From Flavobacterium sp. (GTDB taxonomy: Bacteria; Bacteroidota; Bacteroidia; Flavobacteriales; Flavobacteriaceae), in contig JAAURU010000052.1 in NCBI GenBank assembly GCA_012032075.1, positions 1 through 12,680 of the forward strand: 12,680 nt of DNA, written 5' to 3'. Both the position numbers and the translations under genes were made by a program. Shown here piece by piece: positions 1 to 6,861 of the stretch (the first letter of the stretch is position 1; the number at the start of each line of letters is the position of its first letter). The notes under the pieces were generated by a model. That model was given only the letters and a program-made list of their open reading frames with translations. It searched no databases and had not been told where the DNA came from.

Positions 1-2
1 AT

Positions 3-182
3 GACATTTACGCATATCCAAAAGTAGATGCATCATATACCTCTCCAATAAGTGTTACCCCATTGTGTCTCAATGAGGACTCTACCGACAGAAGGACTTG
101 TGCCTTTGAACTAGTAAAGCAATGGACAATACAGCAAGCTCAAGAAAAACTACAAGAAATTTACTCACAAAAAAAACTATAA
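3..182 (+). CDS. 3' end of an unidentified protein, cut by the window edge
   Basis: An open frame enters from the left edge and runs 59 codons to a TAA at 180-182. The visible tail includes LCLNEDS and RRTCAFELVKQW and ends in a polar stretch rich in Q, E and K (QQAQEKLQEIYSQKKL) that could form a short amphipathic helix. Two cysteines lie eleven residues apart. I recognise no family. That it is coding is supported by the continuous frame and ordinary codon use, and by the stop being followed by an AT-rich gap of about 80 bp before the next start. The rest of the gene lies outside the window. Confidence 0.5.
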   Translation, partial: DIYAYPKVDASYTSPISVTPLCLNEDSTDRRTCAFELVKQWTIQQAQEKLQEIYSQKKL

Positions 183-229
183 AGAAGATAAGTTTTTTTT
201 AAAACTTAAAATCAATTCATAAAAAGTAT

Positions 230-237
230 TACTTTTG
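230..237 (+). promoter_or_regulatory. possible -7 element for the gene at 261
   Basis: TACTTTTG fits the flavobacterial -7 consensus TAnnTTTG and lies 23 bp before the ATG at 261. No good TTG is seen at the usual -33 distance; TTA occurs instead. The call is therefore weak. Confidence 0.3.
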
Positions 238-260
238 GATTCCTAAATTTAGTTCTGAAA

Positions 261-962
261 ATGTATAAAAAAAGCTTATTAATAATCATAATCTTCTTCT
301 TTCCAAAAATAAATACTGCACAAATAACTCAAAAAGTTGCTAAAAGCTTTCCTGCATATGTAGTTTTTGAAATTAACAAACTAATGTCAAAAATAAATTT
401 AGAAGAAAAAAAACAAATACAAATTGGACAAAAACTAGTAAAACAAGATAGTTTAGCTACTATTCTTCTTTCAAAAGGGGAATCTACAGAAATATTAAAA
501 AACTATTATACTATTGACGCTAATTTTTTAGCAGGTATTTTATCTACCGAAGAATTAGAACACTTCATGTATGAAAATGACAATACTAATAGATTTTTAC
601 TAGCTTTAACACTTTCAGATACTTTACGATTAAAAGCTGAACAAATTAGTCAAATTCGCAAAGAAAATTCATTTTTGAATACTCAAATTAATATAAGTTC
701 TGAAAACAAATATAAATTATATATAGATAAGTTAAGTACAATTCTAGACTCCAAACAATATGTAATTTTAATTAAAACAATATATGTAGATAAGTCTGTA
801 GAAGAAACTAATAAAGACTGGGATAATATTAAAAAAGTAAAATTAGCAGAAAATAAAGACAGTATTACTGTTTATAAAGAATTATACAAGTATAATCTAT
901 ATAAGAATAGTTTTCTAGATTCTTACGCTAACAAATATGACTTAAAAAAAGCAATGAATTAA
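261..962 (+). CDS. Exported protein of unknown function, helical, with LTxxQ-like repeats
   Basis: The 233-residue product starts with a Sec signal peptide (MYKKSLLIIIIFFF, probable cleavage near NTA|Q), so it should be periplasmic or secreted. The mature part is charged and looks alpha-helical throughout. Two segments, INLEEKKQI near residue 45 and TILDSKQYVIL near residue 160, recall the LTxxQ helices of Spy/CpxP-like periplasmic proteins, but the match is loose and no function follows from it. The next gene (1002-1574) aligns with the second half without gaps around TILDxxQ and W-D: exactly 23 residues separate ILD from W in both. The two are therefore paralogues. The ATG at 261 is the first in frame and gives the complete signal peptide. 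The family is not identified. Confidence 0.75.
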   Translation: MYKKSLLIIIIFFFPKINTAQITQKVAKSFPAYVVFEINKLMSKINLEEKKQIQIGQKLVKQDSLATILLSKGESTEILKNYYTIDANFLAGILSTEELEHFMYENDNTNRFLLALTLSDTLRLKAEQISQIRKENSFLNTQINISSENKYKLYIDKLSTILDSKQYVILIKTIYVDKSVEETNKDWDNIKKVKLAENKDSITVYKELYKYNLYKNSFLDSYANKYDLKKAMN

Positions 963-1001
963 AAACCCGTATAACTCTTGAAAAGCAACCTTCAATTTTA
1001 A

Positions 1002-1574
1002 TTCATTACAATATTAAAAGCAGATTATATTTACAAGATTAACCTTTTTTCAACAGCAATTAAGTATGAAAAAGAGCTTGTACTATCTTCCTCTCAAAAA
1101 GACTCTCTTTTATCTAATTATAGAGTGGTAGAGTTAATGGAATTTAAAGATGTAACAAAAAACCCTTTGCTAAAAAAGTATAATAATTATACTGCTTTTG
1201 AAAATAAAAAAATAGTTACAATTTTAGACGAACAGCAATTACTTAGGCTTCTTACAGAGAAGAACAGAAAAAATGCCACGCAGTTAGCCTATGAAAACTG
1301 GGACGAATTAGAGGCTAAAGAAATGACTAACAATTTAGACAAAAAGCAAACTATTAAAGAATTTGCAATTTATCTATTAAACTATTTAGTAGCTACTGAT
1401 AGATTAAAGATGAATAAAAATGCAACAAACATCTTCTACAAACGTGATGTTGAACTTAAGAAGCCCGATTTATTAAAACAATTAGATGAAATAAAAAAAA
1501 CTGAACAATCTAATAAGAATACTAAAAATGCTTTAAATGGTAAAAAAATTAAGAACTACAATAAATTAATATAA
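1002..1574 (+). pseudogene. 5'-truncated paralogue of the protein at 261-962
   Basis: The frame is open from the TAA at 999-1001 to the stop at 1572-1574, but has no ATG near its beginning and no signal peptide. The first usable starts are GTG at 1125 and ATG at 1137, both internal to the region of similarity with the upstream gene. Shared landmarks are TILDEQQLLRLL (TILDSKQYVIL upstream), a W-D pair at identical spacing, and a following N-x-D segment. Similarity also covers residues encoded before 1125 (ELVLSSSQKDSLL), so the original protein started further upstream and its leader and N-terminal half are missing. It lies 17 bp before the Sel1-repeat gene in the same direction. It may be a relic of a tandem duplication, or a cytoplasmic short form made from 1125 or 1137; I favour the relic. 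Confidence 0.55.
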
Positions 1575-1591
1575 TTACAATAAATATAAAT

Positions 1592-2911
1592 ATGAGGAAA
1601 ACAATAACAAAATGTTTTGCAATGATAATGCTTATAAGTAGTTTACTTATTCATTCTCAAACTAATGATAATGATGCTATTGAGCAATTAAAGTTGGCTA
1701 AGTTACAAATAACAGAAGGTAGTAATGAATACAATCCCACTGTTGGTATTGCAACATTTAATGCTCTTGCTAATCAAGGTAACGCAAAAGCAATGAATGC
1801 TTTAGGAATGATTTATTGTGAAGGAATAAGCGTTCAAGTAAATGAACAAGTTGCAATACAATGGTATGAAATGGCTGCAATAAATGGATATCCAATAGCC
1901 TACTATAATATTGCGCTGTTGTATAAAAATGGTGTGGGTGTTTCAAAAGACCTTACAAAAGCAGTTTCATATTTTAAAAAAGCTGCCATAGATGGTTATA
2001 GTAAAGCATATTTTAATTGGGGAGAGATGGTCAAAAATGGTTCAGGTGTTGAAAAAAATTATGAACTAGCGATGACTATTTTCAAGCAAGGAGAGGCAAA
2101 TAAAGATTCAAATTGTATTTATGCGCAAGGATATTTGCATTATAAAGGTTTTGGAACTCCACAAGATTATAATAAAGCAGTTACTTTATTTGAATTAGCA
2201 GCAAAAAAAGGAAATGCTATAGGAATGTATATGTTAGGTTATTGTTATAGAAATGGTTATGGAGTAATAATAGACAAAAGAAAAGCCGTTTATTGTTTTA
2301 ACAAAGCGGCAAGTTTAGGATATGAAAGAGCTATTCAAGAATTAACTGAACCAATTGCTGAAAACAATACCCCAAACCAGTCTAAAACAGTCTCGGTTTC
2401 TACACCAAAAGACTTAGAAAACATTACAAATGTAGAAGTCCCAAAAAAAATTATCAATGTTAAACACAAAATAGACACAAATAGTATTAGTGGTACATAT
2501 ATTGGAAAATTAATGCGCTATGATTGGAGTGGTCAAAATATATTAAACACTACACAAATAAAAGTAATTTTTAAGCAAAATGGAAATGATATAACAGGTG
2601 TATGGGTTGAAAAAGAAGGTGATTCAATTGTTTTTAATGCTACAAAAGAAGAAAAAGCCATAGTATTTAACGATTCAAGATTAGATAGAATAAATCGATA
2701 TACGGCACTTGAACTAACCACTTTTAAATTCAATAAAGCAAAATTACAAATTATTGAAAATCAAGGAGACATCTTCATTGTAGGTAATATACAATTCTAT
2801 AATTTAAAGCAACATGAAAAAGAAAAACCAATGTATCTTATTTTAGAAAATGAAGCTAACCAAAATAGTTTAATACAGAAGAAGCGGTTTCAAATGTTTC
2901 TGTTTTCCTAA
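1592..2911 (+). CDS. Exported Sel1-repeat protein, T9SS cargo with frameshifted tail
   Basis: The product begins with a signal peptide (MRKTITKCFAMIMLISSLLI, cleavage near HSQ). Five Sel1-type TPR-like repeats follow at about residues 64-243, with typical A-x-x-x-L-G-x-x-Y...G-x-G-V...D-x-x-K-A-V...A-A-x-x-G spacing. After a polar linker (about 255-295) comes a beta-rich domain, SGTYIGKLMRYDWSG to about residue 425. Sel1 repeats are protein-protein interaction scaffolds; no enzyme motif is visible. The frame ends at 2911 with the unlikely tail KKRFQMFLFS. A normal T9SS sorting domain continues downstream in other frames (see 2872-3143). Adding one base in each of two short runs would join them into a protein of about 517 residues. 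As a T9SS cargo it would be secreted or surface-bound. It is followed closely by the gene at 3148, so probably co-transcribed with it. Confidence 0.85.
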   Translation: MRKTITKCFAMIMLISSLLIHSQTNDNDAIEQLKLAKLQITEGSNEYNPTVGIATFNALANQGNAKAMNALGMIYCEGISVQVNEQVAIQWYEMAAINGYPIAYYNIALLYKNGVGVSKDLTKAVSYFKKAAIDGYSKAYFNWGEMVKNGSGVEKNYELAMTIFKQGEANKDSNCIYAQGYLHYKGFGTPQDYNKAVTLFELAAKKGNAIGMYMLGYCYRNGYGVIIDKRKAVYCFNKAASLGYERAIQELTEPIAENNTPNQSKTVSVSTPKDLENITNVEVPKKIINVKHKIDTNSISGTYIGKLMRYDWSGQNILNTTQIKVIFKQNGNDITGVWVEKEGDSIVFNATKEEKAIVFNDSRLDRINRYTALELTTFKFNKAKLQIIENQGDIFIVGNIQFYNLKQHEKEKPMYLILENEANQNSLIQKKRFQMFLFS

Positions 2912-3143
2912 TCCAGTCACCTCGAACAATTTTAAATTAAGCTTTACTTTAAAAGAAGAAACTAATGTAAGTATAGCAATATACGATTTTAATGGTTTTT
3001 TAGTAAGTAATCAAGAAATTATCACAAGTGATGGTACTGGATTGCAAGAGCAAGAAATACCATTTAATGAAATACCTGGTAACTATATTTTAAATTTATT
3101 TTACAATAACAAGGTAATTAGAAAAATTTTAATAAAAAATTAA
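2872..3143 (+). other. Out-of-frame T9SS C-terminal sorting domain of the Sel1 protein
   Basis: Bases 2872-2907 in one frame read NTEEAVSNVSVF. From 2907 the next frame reads PNPVTSNNFKLSFTLKEE and continues to a TAA at 3141-3143, through IAIYDFNGFLVS and GNYILNLFYNNKVIRKILI. V-x-V-F/Y-P-N-P followed by a beta-sandwich of this length and a terminal K-rich strand is the classic type A T9SS sorting domain. Two one-base losses explain the breaks: one near 2871-2873 (TTTAATAC, expected TTTAAATAC) and one in the C run at 2907-2908 (TTTTCCTAA, expected TTTTCCCTAA). This segment belongs to the gene at 1592, not to a separate gene. Confidence 0.8.
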
Positions 3144-3147
3144 GAAT

Positions 3148-4149
3148 ATGAAAAAAATAATATTTATATTAGCTTTATTCTTGCTAAGCACAGTTGGAAA
3201 TCAATCGTATGGCTTTAGCGGTGAGGATGATTGGGGAGATGACTGGGGTGATGACTGGGGTGATGATGGTAGTGGTAACGATGACGGCTATGGATGGGAT
3301 TTTGACCTTGATGAAGTTGTTGTCGTAGGTGATGACCCGAATGATGATGATGATTGGTGGAATGATGACGATGATGATTATTGGGGCGACGATGACTGGG
3401 AAAACAACAATGGTGGTGACGATAATGATGATTCTGATTATGACGATGGTGGTGGTATTAGTGACAATAGTAATAGCAATCAAATCAATGATTCTTTGCC
3501 TCCCTGTCAAAAAGCAATTTTAGAAACAATTAAAAATTTTACAGGAAATAATTTTAATGAGATTCTTGAAAAACTTAATGGTGTATCTTCTATTTATACT
3601 GTTAATATTGTAACACAATATAATTTAAATGACAATGCGGTTACCCAACTTGTAAGCGGTACAAATGGAAGTGTAATAAGTATTACTATGGATAATGATC
3701 ATTTAAACAATAGTACACAATTATCTATTGCTATTACAATTTTGCATGAATTAATACATGCTTATTTATTGAGTATTTTAGTTGATCAAATTAATACTGG
3801 AAATTCAATAATAAATAATTATCCAGAATTTCATAATTATTATTTACAGGGACAAACAGGATCTGGGAGTGTCGTACAACATAATGTAATCGCAGATTAT
3901 TTCATGCCTTCATTAGCAGCTTCATTACAAGAATACCATACTGGTTCACCTGTACCTGCAGGCTCACAACCTTTACAAATATACTCAGATTTAAGCTGGT
4001 CTGGACTAACTAATACTAATGCTTTTAATGCATTGAGTAATGAAGAACAACTTAGAATTTTAGCTGTAATTATTGCTGAAGAATTTAATGCCCCTCAAAG
4101 TGGTAATGGTGGTAACATAGTTAATCCAATAAGTACCCCTTGTAATTAA
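3148..4149 (+). CDS. Secreted putative zinc metallopeptidase with acidic D/W/G linker
   Basis: The 333-residue protein has a signal peptide (MKKIIFILALFLLSTVGNQS, cleavage near SYG|F). An extremely acidic low-complexity linker covers about residues 25-103, including three DDWG repeats and the short hydrophobic block EVVVVG at 56-61. A globular domain starts near Cys120. It contains TILHELIHAYLL, whose HELIH (residues 200-204) is the zincin HExxH signature: two histidine zinc ligands and a catalytic glutamate. QHNVIADYF puts a candidate third ligand at His245. Asp/Glu-rich linkers may bind metal ions or act as spacers. No T9SS sorting domain or lipobox is seen, so the final location after Sec export is open. 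It starts 4 bp after the T9SS tail of the preceding gene and is followed by a small putative lipoprotein gene. The substrate is unknown. Part of the linker DNA is repeated exactly at 5244-5319. Confidence 0.75.
   Translation: MKKIIFILALFLLSTVGNQSYGFSGEDDWGDDWGDDWGDDGSGNDDGYGWDFDLDEVVVVGDDPNDDDDWWNDDDDDYWGDDDWENNNGGDDNDDSDYDDGGGISDNSNSNQINDSLPPCQKAILETIKNFTGNNFNEILEKLNGVSSIYTVNIVTQYNLNDNAVTQLVSGTNGSVISITMDNDHLNNSTQLSIAITILHELIHAYLLSILVDQINTGNSIINNYPEFHNYYLQGQTGSGSVVQHNVIADYFMPSLAASLQEYHTGSPVPAGSQPLQIYSDLSWSGLTNTNAFNALSNEEQLRILAVIIAEEFNAPQSGNGGNIVNPISTPCN
3226..3261 (+). repeat. Three 12-bp tandem repeats encoding DDWG
   Basis: Units GATGATTGGGGA, GATGACTGGGGT and GATGACTGGGGT follow one another in frame in the acidic linker of the putative metallopeptidase. 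The array could change length by slippage in steps of four residues without breaking the frame. Confidence 0.8.
3382..3457 (+). repeat. 76-bp perfect direct repeat, copy 1 (acidic linker)
   Basis: The stretch from TGGGGCGACGATGACTGGG to GACGATGGTGGTGGTA is identical base for base to 5244-5319. It lies in the same reading register of the linker in a different gene and encodes WGDDDWENNNGG followed by DDNDDSDYDDGGG. The flanking bases differ on both sides. Such identity in DNA, rather than only in protein, points to recent recombination or gene conversion. Confidence 0.9.
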
Positions 4150-4182
4150 AAAAAATATTATGAAAAAATATCAATATTATTC

Positions 4183-4704
4183 ATGTTTTATTTACTATTT
4201 TCATGTAGTGCATCTAAAAATTCTTTGAATTCTAATCTATCTAAAGAACCATTAGATTTCTACATTTCAAATGAGATAAATGTTAAGAGTAATGAAATAT
4301 TAATCTTATGTAAAGAAAAACGCAACAATGAAATGCTTGACATATATAGTGATGTGAATCCATTTACAAATGAAAGAATTTCAAAGACTTATACATTAGA
4401 AAACTACAACTATATCAAAAAAAACATAGAAAAAGACACTGTAACTAAGTATTGGACAGAGAAAGATAAAATTTCATCTTACTTCAAAGCAATAATTCCT
4501 TTCAAAAAAATCAATAGTTATAGATTAGAGAATATTGGTTCTAAAATAATCTACAATGTGATTTCTGACCCTTTTTATATTGAAGATAAAAAAATTGTTA
4601 TCTTCTATCATAGGTCAAGTAGTTCAGACAATGTTATTGTGATGAAAAAAACAAATGAAGAATGGGAAATAATTGAAAAGATACCTTCACAGAAGCTTCA
4701 TTAA
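4183..4704 (+). CDS. Small putative lipoprotein of unknown function
   Basis: From the ATG at 4183 the product is 173 residues and begins MFYLLFSCSASKN, which contains a lipobox-like LFSC. The natural start is probably ATG 4160. With one more A in the A run at 4163-4168, the frame from 4160 would read MKKISILFMFYLLFSCSASK, a full lipoprotein signal peptide; as written, that start is out of frame. The mature part (YISNEINVKSNEILILCKEK, later YFKAIIPFKKINSYRL) is mixed alpha/beta with no motif I recognise. It starts 10-33 bp after the metallopeptidase gene and ends 35 bp before a strong terminator, so it closes that transcription unit. Pairing with a secreted peptidase could fit an inhibitor or immunity protein, but that is only inference from position. 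Confidence 0.65.
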   Translation: MFYLLFSCSASKNSLNSNLSKEPLDFYISNEINVKSNEILILCKEKRNNEMLDIYSDVNPFTNERISKTYTLENYNYIKKNIEKDTVTKYWTEKDKISSYFKAIIPFKKINSYRLENIGSKIIYNVISDPFYIEDKKIVIFYHRSSSSDNVIVMKKTNEEWEIIEKIPSQKLH

Positions 4705-4739
4705 GTTATCTGTGAATAGTTGTTAATGTAAAATAAGAT

Positions 4740-4764
4740 AAAACCCTAGCAAAACTAGGGTTTT
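4740..4764 (+). terminator. Intrinsic terminator, probably bidirectional
   Basis: AAAACCCTAG and CTAGGGTTTT form a perfect 10-bp stem around the loop CAAAA, with T-rich sequence after it and A-rich sequence before it. It ends the transcription unit of the gene at 4183. On the other strand it could stop transcription coming from an ancestral metF end at 4823. Confidence 0.85.
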
Positions 4765-4822
4765 CATTATTAGTAAAGTATTATTATAAAAAATGAGAAA
4801 AAAACTTAAATTCATTTCTTAA

Positions 4823-4918
4823 AGGCACTATTTTAAAAAATATCCGAAGCAATTGCCTTAATATTTTCTGCTTTACCCATAGAATAATAATGTAAACTTG
4901 GAATTCCTGCATTGACCA
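4823..4918 (-). pseudogene. metF: Remnant of a second metF 3' end
   Basis: On the minus strand these 96 bases encode the last 28 residues of a MetF protein (VNAGIPSLHYYSMGKAENIK, then AIASDIF) and its stop, plus about 10 bp beyond. They match 7725-7820, the end of the intact metF, at 88 of 96 positions. Most differences are at third codon positions or give mild substitutions (V to S, A to D), so this copy kept a coding pattern and looks like the end of a different metF allele. Similarity stops abruptly at both edges. It lies just after the terminator at 4740-4764, as the end of a real metF would. The two copies bracket a 2.9-kb block. Confidence 0.9.
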
Positions 4919-5144
4919 TATTAATCAAAAGGTGTAATTATTCTAAAAATCATTAATTAAAATTCAAAAAATGAAGTTATAAAACCATGATAATAAAAGA
5001 CTTGCTTTATAAGATAAATAAGATATATATTTGCAAAAAATAAAAAATGAATAAAAACTAATATCTTAAAACAAAACTATTCAAATTTAGATTTTTTAAT
5101 ACTTGTTATTATTATTTTTAGCCTTTTAAACAGTTCTTTCTTTT
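4919..5144. other. Gene-poor gap with a promoter and a broken leader-like stretch
   Basis: No intact gene is visible. An ATG at 5047 is followed within five codons by a stop. With a two-base shift after it, a hydrophobic stretch (NLDFLILVIIIIFSLLNSSF, encoded about 5086-5145) would read like a membrane or signal segment. In DNA this rich in T such stretches can arise by chance. The gap may be a long leader for the gene at 5145 or the remains of another gene start. A flavobacterial promoter lies at 5002-5033. Confidence 0.4.
5002..5033 (+). promoter_or_regulatory. Flavobacterial-type promoter
   Basis: TTG (5002-5004), a 21-bp spacer and TATATTTG (5026-5033) fit the known Bacteroidetes consensus TTG-N17-23-TAnnTTTG. 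It would start transcription near 5040, ahead of the broken leader and the JAMM-like gene at 5145. Confidence 0.55.
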
Positions 5145-5987
5145 ATGATCAAACATATACATCCTACTATGGTTTTTGCTTAGTGTTCAGGCAACCAGTC
5201 TTATGCATTTGGAGAAGATGATGGTGGTGATGATTGGGGTGACTGGGGCGACGATGACTGGGAAAACAACAATGGTGGTGACGATAATGATGATTCTGAT
5301 TATGACGATGGTGGTGGTAATGAAACAGGACCAGTTGTTGATGACCCTTGTGCAACAATAAAAGCATTAAAATTAAATACAAATTATGTTACTATTATTA
5401 ATACTTTAAATAATAATTTAAGTTTACCTAATGAAACAGGGTATTGGCAAAATAGAGCTGATGGGAGCTTTGATAATGTATGTATTCCTGATGGTGAACA
5501 TGGTGTAATTGTACCAGTAGGAAATCCAAATATTGTAGGTTACACCCATGTTCATAGAAACCCTTATGTAGTTACAGAAGCAGATGGTGATTTTATGGTA
5601 ACTCCTATTCCTATGCCTTCAAATGATGATGTTGGAACTCTAATTGATTTATTAAATAACGCTGTAACTAATAATATCCCAATAGATGATGTTTATGCTG
5701 GCATGATATCCCCTTTAGGTAGTTATCAAATACGATTTACAGGTAATATTAACGATATTATCAACAATACTCTAGATTTATCATCAGTTAGTATTGAAAA
5801 TTCTTACATGGCTATTATGCGTCTAAATAAAGCTGATAGAGAACTAGGGTTTTTAAAATTTTTAAGAGATAAAGTAGGAATTGCAGGAATAGAATTATAT
5901 AAGATTGACACTAATGGTTCTATTATTAAAAAAGAACTGAATGGAATCCCTGGGAACGAATCTGTGTCAAATGTTCCATGTACTTAA
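5145..5987 (+). pseudogene. Secreted JAMM/JAB-like putative hydrolase, frameshifted in its signal peptide
   Basis: From 5187 to the TAA at 5985-5987 one frame is fully open. It begins SGNQSYAFGEDD, then an acidic D/W/G linker, then a domain of about 220 residues. The signal peptide core (NIYILLWFLLSV, 5152-5187) lies in another frame. One missing T near 5187 and one extra base near 5150 would join ATG 5145, leader and domain. The leader parallels the metallopeptidase at 3148 (FLLSTVGNQSYGF against FLLSVxGNQSYAF). The domain holds IVGYTHVHRNP (His codons at 5547 and 5553) and PMPSNDDVGTLIDLL (Ser 5619, Asp 5628). This matches the JAMM/MPN H-x-H...S-x-x-D zinc signature, with a longer loop than usual. 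A glutamate in DGEHGVIV could supply the missing acid. The tail GIELYKIDTNGS...PCT recurs at 6635-6838. The gene is followed after 20 bp by a DUF6705-like gene. It may be intact in the cell if the frameshifts are sequencing errors. Confidence 0.65.
5244..5319 (+). repeat. 76-bp perfect direct repeat, copy 2 (acidic linker)
   Basis: Identical to 3382-3457 over all 76 bases. It encodes the linker joining the leader to the JAMM-like domain. The protein sequence after it is unrelated to the metallopeptidase, so the repeat marks the boundary between a shared front and different C-terminal domains. Confidence 0.9.
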
Positions 5988-6007
5988 TAATTAAAAAAAA
6001 CATTAAA

Positions 6008-6587
6008 ATGAAAAAAATAAAAATTTTTAGGATATTTAATACTACTAAGTTTATCCTGCAAAGCGCAAACCATTATTCCTGTTGAACAAGAAGACCAATA
6101 CATAGTTACAAATGGAATCTTACCAAATAATACCTATTTAAAAGATGTAAACAACGTACTTAATAAGTATGTAGGTACATGGAAAACTGTCAATCAAAAT
6201 AGAACCTACACTTTTATTATAACTAACGAAATCCATACGCTTGATATTCCTTCTAATATAACTGAAGATAGATTAATTATGAGTTATATTATAAAAGAAA
6301 CTGCAACTGGAGTAATAATTGAAGACAGTTCTCAAATTGAAAATGGTTTTATTTTTGGCACTGGTTTTGAAGGCACTCCACATTATAGATTCTATTTTAG
6401 TGGTAATAACGCTAAATGTGGTAATAAAGGCACACTTATTATTAACCCTTTAAGTCCTACGCAAGTTGTTTTACATTTATATTTAGAAGGTAGCATTATA
6501 AGAGTCAATTGTGGTACAAACTATAGTCCGCAAAATGAGGCAACGAAACCTTTATTAAATGGTGGTCTTACCTTAACAAAGCAATAA
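6008..6587 (+). pseudogene. DUF6705-like exported protein, copy 1, frameshifted in the signal peptide
   Basis: ATG 6008 begins MKKIKIF; the frame then fails, and the rest reads on from 6030 as GYLILLSLSCKAQTIIPVE to the stop at 6585-6587. Removing one base from the A/T run at 6020-6029 restores a normal signal peptide (MKKIKFLGYLILLSLSCKAQ) and a protein of about 192 residues. The mature part has KDVNNVLNKYVGTWKTVNQN, IIEDSSQI, FGTGFEG and FYFSGNNAKCGNKGTL, shared with the intact paralogue at 6862. I recall this pattern as DUF6705, a flavobacterial family of unknown function; the name needs a profile search. The first usable in-frame Met after the break (6279) would give only the C-terminal 102 residues. 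It follows the JAMM-like gene by 20 bp and ends just before a terminator. Confidence 0.7.
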
Positions 6588-6603
6588 AAATATAATAAAT
6601 ATT

Positions 6604-6633
6604 CAAACCCTAGTAATAAGAAACTAGGGTTTG
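6604..6633 (+). terminator. Intrinsic terminator after DUF6705-like copy 1
   Basis: CAAACCCTAGT (6604-6614) pairs perfectly with ACTAGGGTTTG (6623-6633) around an 8-base loop, followed by TTTGTTTTGG. The stem core (CCCTAG/CTAGGG) is the same as in the terminator at 4740-4764. Confidence 0.8.
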
Positions 6634-6634
6634 T

Positions 6635-6838
6635 TTGTTTTGGCATATTTGTTTTATGAAATTTGATACTAAAAGTTTTTTCTATGAAAATAAACAACTA
6701 GGATTACTATTTTTCATTAAAGAAGTAGTAAAAATTAATGGTATAGAATTATTTAAAATTGAATCTAATGGTACTGCCGTCAAAAAAGAAATAGATTACT
6801 CAGGCAACACTATTGATGTAGCAAATAAACCCTGTTAA
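6635..6838 (+). pseudogene. Orphan C-terminal tail of a second JAMM-like protein
   Basis: The open frame encodes 67 residues. From about residue 20 it matches the end of the JAMM-like protein at 5145-5987: KQLGLLFFIKEVVKINGIEL against RELGFLKFLRDKVGIAGIEL, then FKIESNGTAVKKE against YKIDTNGSIIKKE, both ending in a PC motif. No leader, linker or HxH region precedes it; upstream lies a terminator. The first 20 residues (MFWHICFMKF) do not match and are probably read-through of intergenic DNA. It is therefore the displaced 3' end of a duplicated gene. The next gene starts 23 bp later, nearly the same spacing as between the fuller JAMM-like gene and its DUF6705-like partner. Confidence 0.7.
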
Positions 6839-6861
6839 AATATCATTAAACACTTATAAAG

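Noticed and set aside
2533..2733. Minus-strand frame of 66 codons
   Set aside because: Lies wholly inside the beta-rich domain of the Sel1-repeat protein, with no start context or recognisable product.
3226..3261. CRISPR array
   Set aside because: Short tandem coding repeats with no spacers; no other evenly spaced repeats occur in the window.
3184..3523. Open frames on both strands across the acidic linker (minus 3184-3510, plus 3329-3523)
   Set aside because: They are products of the biased GAT/GAC/GGT repeat read in other frames, giving runs of V/I/T or M; the linker frame of the metallopeptidase explains the DNA.
5167..5382. Minus-strand histidine-rich frame and plus-strand methionine-rich frame
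   Set aside because: Same effect from the second copy of the acidic linker; the frame through 5187-5987 continues into a globular domain and is the real one.
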